Assembly: GCA_029817715.1 (NCBI GenBank)
Contig: JARUPY010000539.1
Coordinates: 3,137,501 to 3,201,500 of the forward strand
Source: Melastoma dodecandrum
Taxonomy: Eukaryota; Streptophyta; Magnoliopsida; Myrtales; Melastomataceae
Direction of reading: 5' to 3'
Length of the DNA stretch: 64,000 nt
The position numbers and the translations under genes are program-made. Positions 10,769-23,961 of the stretch are shown piece by piece (positions within the stretch are counted from its first letter, which is position 1; each line of letters starts with the position of its first letter). The notes under the pieces were generated by a model. That model was not told the origin of the DNA. It made no database searches and saw only the letters and a program-made list of their open reading frames with translations.

Positions 10769-13700
10769 TTATCTGTCCCACGTGGCTTGAAACACCGACG
10801 TCCTGTTCTTCAGCCAGTGCAACATCTCCCTGTCGATTGGGGAGTTGTTCATCACGGAATCCAGCATCGGGCTGCCCAATACCTTTGGGACCGGGTTGAA
10901 CGTCCATATCCGGTCCTTCGGCCAAGGTCTTTGGGATTGTTTCTCCTGGAGTAAAAAAGAAAAGGAATAAAAGGCACGGACACTCTCAAAAGTCGGGGAT
11001 TGCCCTCCTTCGTATAGTTAAAAGAAAGGACGAGGAACAAAACACACCATTCTTGCCACCATGAACCTCACTGTTCTCAAGCCATAGATCCGCTGTCTCG
11101 AAGGTTTCTGGAGCTTCGCGTAAAAAGAACCGACGTCTGGTAAAGATAAACACCCTCGACTGGCTTTAAATAGGGTACTATCTGGCTCGCTGTTAGTCTG
11201 GATGTGCCAAAAAATGAGTTGCCCCAAGCAATAGTTTTCTCCATAAGTCTTCCGGTACTCGTGCAAACCTGGTCCTAACTTTTCGCTGAACTTGGGGCCC
11301 AAATCCAAGGGACTGATGTATACCGAAGGAGAAGTCACCGATTTATAACCCTGCGCCACAATAGCTTTATTCATAATTATTTCCAAGATTGACTCTCACG
11401 GCACTGACTCGTGGCATTACATAATCTATGAACGAAGATCCACAGAACTCAGGCAGGAACAACTTATCTTTGCACAAGCTCACCTGGATTTTAAAGAAGC
11501 ACTTGGTGTAAGCATAGACATGGATCAGGTCAGCAGCGGCATCATGTCGACATTTATACGTGCAGGGAAGATCACGGAGCTCATCTCTCAACCTTGACAA
11601 AAAATGAGAGATGACAATCTGTGTACAATAAGAAAATAAAGATATCGCTTAGTAATTGCTCACCATAACAAGGATCTTTTCAATTCCCTATAGAAGTTAT
11701 CGGAGCCAGAAGGATCATGATCACGAATCCTGGACTTGAGATCATTCAGCATGCGATCATCCATGTGAGGTGCCATGCTCGAAAGAAGCTCCTCCACAAT
11801 TGACCCTTCCCCTTTCCAGATGAAGGACGCCACTTCGTCTGGTGTAAGCCTAACGAGTGGAGGCGGAGCTTTCTTTGGATCCCCATAAGCACATCTCATC
11901 ACATACCTAACCTGCAGCCATTTAGCAAATCCAATACAAAAATCAACAGCAGAATAATCAGAAATTAATTCGGTCGAGCAACCCTGCGTAAGAACTTCGT
12001 AATTCAATGAAAACAAGGTAAACTACGCCTTAAAGGTGAAAAAAAACAATCCAGATAATTAAAACTACAGAAAGAAATAGCAACCTTATCTAAAGTGACA
12101 GCCAAGTTCTGAAGCCTTTGGTTATAAACCCCCTCAGCCTGTCAATGATAACAACAAAAATGAGGAGGTATTGGCAAAATCAGTAAAGCACTTATTACAA
12201 CAAGGTAAGGATTTCCATCAGAACAAGAGGAACCATTGAACTTGAAACCCTGAAGAAGAATTAAGAAAGATGAATCTCAATCCAAAGTTATAAACCTGAA
12301 CTTCGGCGTCGCTCTTCTCAATGTCGATGCAAGTTTCAATAAAATACTTCCTCCTCTCTTCCAAATTATGCCTAAGAATCTCATCAGGAAGCTTGATCCT
12401 TTCCAAATTAATAAAACGCACCTATTCAAGGAGTATGCATGAGAAACACGTGGAAAGTAAATAAATTATCAAATACCAAAACAGAAGAAATGCAATCTAC
12501 CAGGCGCGCAGAGTATGCAACCAGCCAAGGCGGCAAGCCACTAAGCAAACTACTGCCCAAACCGGCACGAGTCAAATCATAGTAATCTTCTTCAGAAACC
12601 GAGTTCACTTCACACGCTTCTAACATCAACTGATGCCTGTCTAAGATCCCATGCCATTCTTCCAGTACCTGATGAAAACAAATACATCAGTGAGAATTTG
12701 CAAAATAACTTACCCTCATGACGTGTGAAGAATGTCCAAGCGAGAAGAAATATGATGTACACACCTTTTGAAAAGCACCCTCGCCTGTTAGGTTCAGATA
12801 ACTTCCCCGACAAACCTGACTACCACACAAGCAAACAGAAGCTTCGTATTCCTCCTTACTCTGCAAATAGTATGCAGAAGGTGTGAGGATTCTATAAAAG
12901 TAACGCAGCACAATCAGAAGCAACCTGGAGGGGAATCAAACCTCAGTAACAGAATTATAATCAAAGGTGATCTCCTCCCCGAATTGGATCTTCCGTACGG
13001 AATATATCCCAATCTGATATTGACCATCCACAGCAGTGACCCTGTTACCAAACATCCACCAGCAAAGGAAACAATCTTTACTTATCAATAAAAAAGGAAA
13101 CAATCTTCTGTGTTGGTGCCTTCCAGAAGGCCACATGACAATCATGAAGCAATGGCAACATCCATTACAAGCTAGAACTCAACGATTGTCATGATCATTC
13201 ATCTGACAATGAGTCACAAGCGAAAGGCCCAAAGGAAATCATGGGTGGGGAAGCGAGGAAACTTGGGCCACAAAATGAAAGTGCCTACGCCTACACAGTT
13301 ACAGATCTTTGCTTAAGCTATTAAAGTGGCACAAAAGGGTTGCTTACTTTGCTTCGCAATTAGGACGACAGGAATGACAAATTCGGCTTGCATAGTTCGC
13401 TTTGTGCATAGCATCAACAACCACCAAATCATACCCATCGGCATCACCCTGGATAAAGGAGACCATTGATGAAGACGTTACAGAGCGGTAAAGAAGGAGA
13501 TACAAGACAAGGTCAGCTACCTTCGGTCTTTCCAGGTATATATTATAGAATTCTGGAGCAGGATCTTTACTGTTCTTTTGTATTGATCGGATGCCATCTT
13601 GTTTCTCAAACCATTTCCAGGTTGGATAGACCTTCCAATACGACAGTTTACAGTTTAGAAAATAAGCTCCAGAGAAAAATTACCATAACAACTAAGCATG

Positions 13701-16700
13701 TTCAAATAGTCCAAATCAGTAGAACACTTCGTGCCGAAGTAATTGTATTCATAATCAGCAGACAGAGGTTGACAAGCTAAAGCTTTCAAACAACAAAAAA
13801 CAAAAGGCCACCACTGTCCGAGGAAGAAGTTAAAATGAGCTTTCTGTTGTGGCCAGACAACATGAAGAACAATTTCATGTTTGCTAACTCGTGTATATGG
13901 TGTCCACAAAGAGGAATCCGCATATCACACTAGCAGATTATTGTGCCCAGAATATCTGAGAAAATTAAGACCATTACCTCCCCCAAGAATTCTATAACAA
14001 AATCATCTTCGACAAATCCTCCTTCTTTGTTGCAAACAACACCAAGCCCCTACAAGAGTCATCAAATAAAAGCCAAGATAAAAATCATCACTACACCAGC
14101 AACAACAAAAATACTATTAAAATATTTTAATCGATTCAAACTCACGAAAAGAATCGACAACAAACCCTCACCTTTCTGTATGCAATATACTTATCATCAG
14201 GCCGACTGTCAATAGCCCTTAGTATAGCCAGACACATTTTCATTGTTCGCATATCTCGTTCCTCCTCAGCAATCAGTTCTATCTCTTCAACAACAGGCCT
14301 CAGCGGATACATCATGGGGGTGTTTCCTGTCCCTGTGAAATGTCTAACTTGCTTGTTCAAAGTTCGAAGGAGAACATCTTCGACGAAGATATGCTTATCT
14401 TGAAGAGACCAATTCAATTCTTCCGGTATGGAGTCAAGTAAAAGATTGTGAGTAAAAGGATCGATGCCATAGACTTCTTGTTCTAAAACTTCAGTCCCAA
14501 GCTGCTTTCTAGGCTTAAAGTCTTTCACCTCAGGAAGTTCCATATCCAAGTCTTCAGAACCATTCTTTTGAGCAGTTAGCTTCTCAACATAGTCATCTGG
14601 TAAAGAAACTGTCATCTTTCGCCTAACATCTACCTCATCAGCGACAATTACATACTTATCAATTACTTCATATTTGCGGGTCACAGGGGGAACAAGACTG
14701 GCTTTTGTCATTCGGGCACCCCATTCACGATCATCCTCCAGACCTTCATCAGCCGAAAAGAAGCCATCCCCAGCAAAGGAGCTAGGACGACTTTCTGACT
14801 GCAATTCCTGGTCACTGTCTGAATCTGACACTGTACTCTCACCATCAGACTTGCTAGTACCAGAAGATCCACCAAAGTCATCGGATGTTTCACTATCAGA
14901 GTTCATTGACTTTCTATTCAATATGGATAAGCGTCGCCTTACTTCCTGATCAGAAGCATATGACCCGTCGTCATAGACACCACTAGTCATGGAAGAACTA
15001 TTGCTTCTGCTAATGTATTTTCTATCATTATCTACTCTGTTCAGTATCCGTTTATACTTTGAAGTCGAAGAAAATCCTTCAGATGGCTCATCTTTCTGTA
15101 GATTTAAATGGCCATCTCGCTGGAAAGGAGCTTTTGAGCTCTCATCCAAGCGGGTGGCAAGTTGAATGAATAGCGATATAATGTAATTCATATCTCCAGC
15201 ATCACCCCTACTCCTTACTCTGCAAAAATATTAAGGTCGGCTCGCTAAACCAATGAAAGGCAGTGACATTTGGGTAAGAAGAAGAAAGAGGGGAAAAAGA
15301 ACAGAACATGCCAAAACAATTGATAGGGTGCTAATCATGTTAACTAAATGTTCATCAACAAAGGCATTATCTGGTGTCCAAAACAAATTCTACATGGCCT
15401 GCACACAAAGATGCACAGTAGATATTCCTAACATTCAACAGACAGGAAATAAACTCTTCAAATCATCCATTTCATACAATACCAGCACAAAGCAAAGACT
15501 TAAAAGCAAGTAGGATAACTAGCTAATCTCAAGACGAGGCTTACTTTATTGCATCCCTACAGATCCGATCAATGTCAGCCTTGGCAAAACCAATTCCGTT
15601 GCGTGAGTAATAGCCATGCCTTATTCGGTCCTGAATTTTAGCGACCTTCCAAAAAGTGAAATTCACCTATGTCAGTTGGCAGGCCATAGCATAAAAGAAC
15701 CGAATGTCCCATGGACAAAGGTAGAAGTACCTTGGGTACAAAGAAATTGAAAGTGTTCTCCTTCATGATATCCCTCAAACCTGAAGCAAGAAACTCCTCC
15801 ATCCTCTTGTATGCTTTCTCAGCTTTCATAACAGCCCATCTTCTCAACCGTGCATCTCTGGATATCACAGATGATCTCTTCCTTGCATCAAATAATTTTG
15901 AACGTTTGTAATATCCACGGTTAAATGACTGCCCCGATGAGTCTCTGCGGTCCACACTATCAAAATAATCCTTCAAATTACTGAAATCATCCTTTTGACG
16001 AAATACGCCCTTTGTTGTAGAATCAGTGGAATTTTTCTCTGTTAACTGCTTGAGACTTCTCATTCTAGAATGTGCTTCCCCATAATTCTTTTTGGTTCGT
16101 AACCAATTTACACTGGGAAATACATTAGGGGAGTCCACAAACTGGTTACACCCTCGGATATCTACATCTGATAAACAAGGGAATGTACGAATCACTTCTC
16201 CAACAGTATCTTCACTAACATTGGTGCACCCTCTGAGAACTATCGCATTAATCTTGCCATTGTTGTAACCATTCTGCAATAAAAAGGGACTATCAAGCCT
16301 GATGAGCAATTCAACCAAATAACTGAGGATCAGCTAATTCATATTACGTACCAGAGCACTCAAAAGCATGGAATCAGTGCACTTGGGACCCAAGGATGAA
16401 AAATCGATCAGTCTGGATATGCCTTTGTAAAATACTGCCGCAGACCTCCAGTGCTTGCAAGTTGAGGAAGCAAAAGCCAGGGATCGCACATCAGATCTCA
16501 GAAAATGATAAACTCGTGCTAGGATATGACCATCCAAGAAACCCCATGAATGCATGTGGTTTTCAACAGGTTCATTCTCTTCCTTACAGAAAGAAGCACC
16601 CTCACATAGCTCCTCAAATGAAATTTCAGCAATTGGGATAGCCCCTGCACCTTCTTCGACATCACTGTAGTCGTCGTCCTCAATAGAAATTCTTGGTCGT

Positions 16701-19700
16701 TTGCTAGCATGATGGTCAGGATCTACAATTGACAGTCCACTTATAATATAAAGCAGCTTCACAAAAGCAAGATTCGAAGACTATAGCAAAAAACAAAAAC
16801 AATGCCTATGAATGAAATACACTCGTACCAATAGTTCTCTAAGAAATTTTGAAGGATTATTCTGAAGTAAGCTTTTGCAGAATTGGTTTCCCAAAATAAC
16901 TTTGTTAAAGCCAAAATGGAAGTTCCATGAATAGGAAAACCAGAAAGTTGTTTTTCACCAGTAAAGTAGACCCAGTGTCTCAAAAGAAAATGGAGAGTGA
17001 TCTTATTCGCTATCAACTTGAAAGATGTAAATTAAAGTCATCTGCACTAAAACTGACAGGCGAGGAGGCGGATAAGGCAAAAGTAAAGTTTTGGTAAGAA
17101 CCTGATTTTCGATAGAGCAGCTTATCGATCTCCTTCTTTGGCTGTTTGGCATTGATCCAGGGATCAAGGACCTCATTAATAGCTGCTGCAAACTCTCTGC
17201 TCTTATACGATCTCATAACCAATTCATGCAGCTTTCCCCGCATGAAACCAATAAATTGAGGATGCATGCCATGGAATGAAGACGTAAGGCTATTTCCACC
17301 GGGCAAGAGAAGGCATGTTCCTGAACTGCCTAACGATGAGTTATTCTCCATATTGGTACTGGCAGATGCGTCAGAAGTTTCCCCAGAAGGTGTTGCAGGA
17401 ACCCAGAGATTGTCCGCTTTCCTGAAGACACTACTGTGCTTATGAATAGCACCTTGGTCCACCAGCAACCGAATCTCGGAAAATGATACAGGTTCATGTT
17501 CACGTCCAGTGCCATCAATAAAGTACCAATCTCCTGAATGTAATTGGAGGTCCTTCACAGTGCATATCCGGTCCTTCGGAGTGCTGATGGCTGCAATGCT
17601 CCTTCCCGAACCAGGCATCATATCTTCCATGTCACTTCTTTGACTAGAGTGCCCTTCCACGGAGGATCTCTGGACATCATTACTGACAGAATTCGACTTA
17701 CTAGACCTCGAAACATGCCTATCCTTGGAACAGACCTTCATCCGCGACTCAGAAATGAAGGATCCATGATCCTTCACAACACATGCATTTATCCTTACCA
17801 CAGAGAGCATTGTTCCCCTAGTTCCCCTAGCTACAACAGGCTTAACTTGATTCGGGTTCCCATCATCAGTCTCATTCCTTTCATCAGGACAGCTAAATCC
17901 CCAGGATGGCAACTCAAGCCTTCTACTTTGAGCAGGGTGATACAGCTCATCTTTTTCATGCCACCGAGGATCCTCAAAGCCAGATTTCAGCATTAAGCAC
18001 AATGGGAAGCCATCATTTAGGACAAATTTCCTTCTTGAATATCGATCTGAGGCCGCCTCCTCATTTCTCTTCCAGTCCCCACCCTTGCATGATCGACCGC
18101 CCCTCAACCAAACACCCGAATCAATGTTGCCCACTGCTAACTCTGTTCCTGAAATCTGACTTTCATTAAATTCGTCAGACATGGCACCGGAATTCCCCAA
18201 AGAAACGTCTGCAGCCTTGTCTAGGGCTTCTCCATTGAGAGCTTTACGCAATAACAAAGCTGTTTCCATCAACAGAGATTGTCAATAGCAGTCATGCGTA
18301 TTTAGTTTAACAATGTTGAATTTCTGCTTGTTGCTTAAAAAACACCAACGCAAGTACAAGTAACTTTCACCGACTAGTAAATTACAGGCCACTATTTCCA
18401 TGAAGAAATCTACGGAAGACATTCCCACCGAAACAGCTTTTATCAGAGCCCACTAAAACTTCATATCAGTTATTCAAGCAGAGCGACCTGATTGATCCCC
18501 ATCCTCATTGCAGCTTTCTAAATATGGAAATTTCAACTACCCAGAAATAATCTTTGAGAAATCAACTCGCTCCAAAAGAGGAAATAATAAAATGAAAGAT
18601 CTCATGACTATCATTCTGCAATTACCTTCCAAGCCAGCCCAATCCTCAGATTGGTCAACAGAAAATTCCATCTGCAGTGCTTCTGCATAATAGTAAAACC
18701 ACCCAAAAAACATTAAAAGCAAGAATATGCCATAAAACAAACAAAAGAATACATCAGAAATTACATCCAAGTCACGGGCTTTTTCAGATCTTAAAGAAAC
18801 TCCCTCCCTTTTCTACTTTAAAGGAAATCCCAGAAAGATATTTGCAACTAGCACGTACCTTGAATAACCTCCAGCTCCTTGCCTGGAATGAAGTTACGAC
18901 CCTCCAGCAGAGCTCCCACTCTCCCATCTATGTCAAGATCTTCCGCAGGCTCAGAAACAGGAGACATTGTTGTTCCCTCGGCAGGGACACCACTGGATTG
19001 TCCAGTGTCAACTGAATCATGAAGCAGATTCCCGGGGGCCTCAGGAGGACTCACCAGCCGCGTCACCATATCCGGAACTGCTGACGAAAAGCTCGTAGAT
19101 ATCAAAGGGGAAGCTGCATTTTCCACTGTCATCCACCTATTGCTATCCAGATGCTTTATGAAGTGGTCTGACTGAAGAACACCGCCGTCCACCAGTGCTC
19201 GGAGGTCAGCAAGTCTAGCCGGGCCACATTCCACCCCATAACTGTCGAGATAAATCCACTTGCCTGAAAGCGAGTCAGGCACAGCAGGCATATGCGGAGG
19301 CGTGTCACATATGTCCATATCCTCTTCCATGGATACCAACTCTTCAGCAGGTGCGAGATCGACACAAGGGGTCCCTTCCTTGCTCGTGCTCGGACTCCGA
19401 ACCTTTCCCTCCTTTTCGGGCAGACTGATGCTGGTTTTCTCTGCCAAAGATACTACATTCTTCACATGTGTATTGCTGCTATCACGGCATTCTTTCGGGG
19501 TGTTCTGCACCTCTTTGACACTATTATCTCTATCCTTCGGCTTCTCTTCTTCCATCTTTTTCTTGGACTGAGAACTGGATTTCTCGGAATCAGTTTTCAG
19601 TTTTCCACTTTTGGTCTTCTTGCTCGCATCACGGTTGTCACGCTGTTTTACACGATCCGGACGGGATTTTTCAGCAGTGTTCAAACTTGAGTCCCTACGA

Positions 19701-21523
19701 TCTCCGCTCCTACTTTTATCACGAGGAGGAGATCGCTCTATGCGAGGACTTCTGTTCCTCCTTTCTCGGTGATGTCTACGCGCAAGGGGGGACCTTTCCT
19801 GTCCGTGTGGAGATCTTTCGCGTACATAAGGGGACCTTTCACGGCCATACGGAGATCTTTCGCGTACACAAGGGGACCTCTCACGGCCATACAGAGATCT
19901 TTCGCGTACATAGGGGGACCTCTCACGGCCATACGGAGATCTCTGAGGATACGGTGATCTCTGACGGCCACTTCCACGATAATATGGAGAGGTTTCACGA
20001 CTAGCTCCCAGATAAGGAGATATGTCTCGACCAGCAGAGTAAGGAGACTTTTCCCGACCAATCTCGAGATAATGTGGCGATCTGTCCCGGCCAGTCCCAA
20101 AGAAGAGAGGAGACCTTTCATGGATATTTCCATTATAGTATGGTGATCTCTCGAGACCAAACAGACTCCGTTCCTTATGAACATACTGTCGAGCTCGCCC
20201 ACGAGGAGATCGATCGGGACTGTGAGCATGTCTGTCACGAACTACTCGGGATGAGGACGACGACTCAAAGTGCCGAAGGGAATGCTTTTCCACGGAAGAT
20301 GATTTAGATGCAATAGTATTTCTAGATGTCCTCTCGGTAGAACATTCCGTGAAGTGCCCCGTCTGTACGGGTCGACTTCCTTCATCAGGTCTGCAGCCTT
20401 CCTTGGAAGTTGTATAATCAGCCTGATCAATGTAATACTTGCGCTCACGATCACTTAATTCATAGCTCCCATCATGTCCATGTCTCCTTGACCGATGTCC
20501 AGAAAAATATTCTCTTCCTGGATTCTTACTACCATTGTAGTACTCATCCCAGTAAGAACCCTCACTGTCCAAAATCTTTGAACTAAGCCCGGCTTTATCA
20601 TCCTGACCAGCCTCCCATTTGTAAGGATTCTTACTCTGCTGACTTGCAGCCAAACCGAACTCTTTCCTCTGAAACCCGTCATCCACTGGAAACTTACTCG
20701 AGGAAGGTGGTGTCAACCGCTCAGGCTCAAGTCTCCAGACCATGCTCCTGCGTGGCATACTATAACAGAAGTTGGCATCCCTGAGATTACTATTTTCAGC
20801 CTTCCGCCATCTATCAGCAACTGGCTCCACTTTCTCTGCTTCCCCATATTGCTCTCTCCAGGAGGACCTCGACTCCCCTTTCTCCACCTTTCCCTCCTCC
20901 CTTTTGACTTCGGCTCCTCGTGACCTCCCGGAAGAATTCTCATCCTTCCCACACTTCGCCTTCCCGATAACCTCCTTCTTAACAACCACTTCTCTGTTCC
21001 GTTCACTTTCATTCACCCCCGAATCCCCATTCTCCAGCTCCTTTGTCGGCCACTTCAGCGTACCCAACTCACCCTCCTCTACTTCATCACTCAGTGCGGC
21101 TTGCACCTTCTCCAAGGCATGGTTCCCCTCGCCATTTGCGGCTTCCTTAATAGCCTTCTCCTTTGCGACCTCACTCTTGAGTTTCCGGACTTTCCGCACA
21201 GTAACCACCTTCCTTATCACCTTCTTCACCTTCTTCTTCTTCGGCCCAGGGTTTGTGGAATTGGCATCCGAATTTACGGTGGTGGTGGTGGTGGTGGTGG
21301 TGGTGGAAATAGTAGCAGCAGCAGCAGTAGCAACAGCTGTAGTCGAAGTCGTAATAGCAGTACTAGCAGTAGGCGTCGTCCCGGCGGTAACACCAGCGGT
21401 ATTCCCATTGTTTCCAACGATCTGGCTCCCCAGGATCACTTTGTCAGGAAGCTTATCCATGATGCTGTGATGGTGGCGGTGATGATGCTGCAGAGACATG
21501 CAAGCCACACCTCCATCACCCAT
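10769..21523 (-). CDS. ATXR3: SET-domain histone H3K4 methyltransferase, ATXR3/SDG2 type
   Basis: Nineteen exons join in frame to 2535 residues: 21523-18859, 18682-18626, 18259-17102, 16722-16352, 16273-15731, 15645-15545, 15219-14172, 14049-13978, 13631-13521, 13448-13348, 13041-12942, 12860-12765, 12668-12501, 12421-12296, 12138-12085, 11911-11664, 11592-11484, 11350-11048, 10945-10769. The start MGDGGVACMSL matches the family start; the frame upstream has no ATG. Two GYF-like domains lie at about residues 754-800 and 1141-1190. The SET core spans about 1982-2109, with SCRPNCEAKVTAVDG and GEEITFDYNS, followed by a post-SET CLCGSQVCRG. The end is FQATWDR. ATXR3 deposits bulk H3K4me3 in plant nuclei, needed in both gametophytes and sporophyte (family knowledge). 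It is longer than the roughly 2335-residue Arabidopsis protein, partly through low-complexity exon 1. No break found. Confidence 0.97.
19809..19950 (-). repeat. 42-bp minisatellite inside ATXR3 exon 1
   Basis: A 42-base unit starts at 19809, 19851, 19893 and partly 19935. Each codes 14 residues of Arg-Glu-Arg-Ser-Pro type (SPYGRERSPYVRER), so copy number can change without a frameshift. The encoded RS-like tract is in the unstructured N-terminal part. Confidence 0.9.
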
Positions 21524-22671
21524 GTGAAACCGCTCCACAGAACCGGGACGAGCCTCGAAACCCTAATCCGCCCGTCTTCGTCGTCGGCCGGGGCTCTCGA
21601 CGCTCATGCTTCGGCAGTCCCGTGGTTCCCCCTACCTTGACTCCCTTCACCCAATCTCCCCCGCCAAAAACAGAAAACAAACCCTAATTCAGGACCCAAG
21701 GAAAACGCGATGGAGAAAAAGAGAAGAAGAAGAAGAAGACAGAGACAAAAAGAAAAAGGAATCAAAGGATAACTGGGGAAAGAAACGGGGAAGGGTCAAG
21801 GAACGAGGGGAGGAAAGAAAGATATAGGGGACTTAGGGGGGGTAAACGAGGGATTGGAGGGATGCCCTGGAGAAAAGACGGGGACTTTGGAAGTGGGCTG
21901 GGATCAAAATTAAGAAACAAAAGACGAGAGGGGGAGAGGAGAGTTGAGAGGAACAAGTGATGGAGAGAGGGGGAGGGCCCGGCGGGCGAGGCGACGCAGA
22001 TCGGGGATTGAGAAGGGGGAGGGTAGGGGCAAAGGGGTAGGGATTGGTCGGGGCTTGGGGTGGTGAGAGTGTTTTATATGACGGAGAAGAAGGAATCGAG
22101 GGATTTGGGGGAGAGAGAGAGAGGGTGGGATTGGGCGGGGGATCGATTTTTTGTTTGCGGGAAGAAACGAGAGAAAACCAAAACAAAACAAAAAAACAAG
22201 GGTTGATGGATAGATAGAAAGATAATACGAGGAAGGAAAAGGGGCAAAGAAAGACGAAAGGGGAGAAAATCGTAAAATTTACACCCAACAAAAGTGGATT
22301 AATTTCATCCAACTAATATACATTTTCTCTTTTTAATATGAAGAAAAATGTTAATTAATCTAATTTTCTTATAACTAAGAACATTTGACTTTACGACAAT
22401 CAGAGCTAGTTTTAGTTAACACTTCAAACTACCAACTCTAATTTGCTTATATTTTCCTTTTGAGTCCCCCGAGTTACATACATATAAACATCGGGGTTAG
22501 TGATTTTTGGAGTTTGCGCTTGAAACTCCGGGAATGGACCACAATGGGCCCACATACTTTCAGGGTCAAAAGTGGGCCGGATCGATAGTTCGGCTAGGGT
22601 TTTATAGTGGGCCCCTTCAGGCCCATTATATGTGAATTATCATCTAGTAGGGGGGTAATTGCAAAGTGTCG
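21524..22671. other. ATXR3 upstream region
   Basis: Purine-rich on plus (GA repeats at about 21730-22130, thus CT-rich on the coding strand), typical of a 5' untranslated leader and core promoter of a plant housekeeping gene. It turns AT-rich from about 22270. No gene is seen. Confidence 0.5.
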
Positions 22672-22679
22672 AGCGATAG

Positions 22680-22700
22680 CATAGTTGTTAAAATCGCGAT
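22680..22700 (+). repeat. hAT left terminal inverted repeat
   Basis: Twenty-one bases beginning CATAGTTGTT, immediately after the target duplication; pairs with 26683-26703. Confidence 0.92.
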
Positions 22701-22923
22701 TTAAATCGTGTAATCGGGCGATTTTACGATTTTTTACATCCTAACGAGTTGGATTGATGTGAAAATCGTTTTTTGGTGAAATCGTAGTGAAATCGTAAAA
22801 TCGTAAAATCGTTCCGTAGGAACGAATCGTTCTAGGATCGTAAAAATCGTTGAAATCGGGCCCTAACAATCCAAAGCCCAAACCCAGGTAATCCTAAGCC
22901 GAAAGCCCCAGCCCAAACCCACC

Positions 22924-23190
22924 TAATCCAGCAGCCCACCTAATCCAGCAGTCCGATCAGCCGATCTTGCCCTCGAGCAGCAGCGTCTCCTTTGCCGATC
23001 TAGTCCCCAAGCAACGGGTCTCCTTTGCCGATCTCACCCCCAAGCAACAGCCCCCAAGCAGCCGGAGTTCCAAGCTCGCCCCCGAATAGCCGTCCCTCCG
23101 AGCTCGTCCCCAGCAGCAGCCCCGGAGCAGCCGACATTTCGAGCTCGCCCCCGAACAGCCGGCCCTCCGAGCTCGCCCCCAATCTGTCCG
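22924..23190 (+). repeat. GC-rich degenerate repeat in the hAT 5' leader
   Basis: An island of CCCCAAGCA, CGAGCTCG and CTTTGCCGATCT words repeated imperfectly, in an otherwise AT-rich element. It sits upstream of the transposase start and is probably promoter or leader sequence. No convincing coding frame was found. Confidence 0.7.
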
Positions 23191-23961
23191 TGCTTTCATC
23201 TTCGTCGTGTTGGCGTACGTTTCACCCACTTTTTTCTTCCTCTACTGTGGTCGTCTTGGTCGAAACTCATAGGTCTTGTTTTATCAATGTGTTGCTGTCG
23301 GTCCATGGAGAGTGGTCGGCTTCAGTGGTGTCGTGTCTTGCGGTTGTGCAAATTGTGTCCACTGTGAGCTTGTGAAGCCATGGAAGGATTGCTGTCGGTT
23401 GTCCTTTGTTTGAATGGGCTACGCCCTCATGCTCCTGTGGTAGTTTGGGTGTCCGAATATTTGCATCTTAATCTGGATTACCTCGTTGATTTGGGAGCTG
23501 TGACCTTTATAAATACGGGTTTGTGGGATTGCTTGCCACCTTGTTATTGATGACTCTGAATTTTGGAATTTAACTGCTTGAGTCCTCTGGTGTGGGCTCG
23601 TTCTGTGTTGAGACCGAAACCTGGTAATCTTGTAGATGGATGCAATTGATGCCTTGACTTGCTGACATGTGAATGGGTATCAGTATCTTCTGAAAATATT
23701 ACTCGATTCACAGCTCTATAGTGGAAGTTGAAATCGTGGCCCTTATTCTGTTGGCGATCCTCTCTGTTAAGGAATTAAGGTAGCAACGACATCATTGGAT
23801 GATTGGTTGTCTGGGATCAATTCCACATAAAACAAATAAATTGGGATTCCACATAAAAAGGAGCTTCATTCTCAAAAAGAAGCTCCGAGTTTCATTCCGC
23901 AACGTATGTTCCTGTAATTGTAATAAGGGATGCTGATTTGTTGATTTCTTTACATTGCAGG

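Noticed and set aside
21271..21310. GGTGGT run as a mobile or regulatory repeat
   Set aside because: It lies in ATXR3 exon 1 and simply codes a Thr-rich low-complexity stretch.
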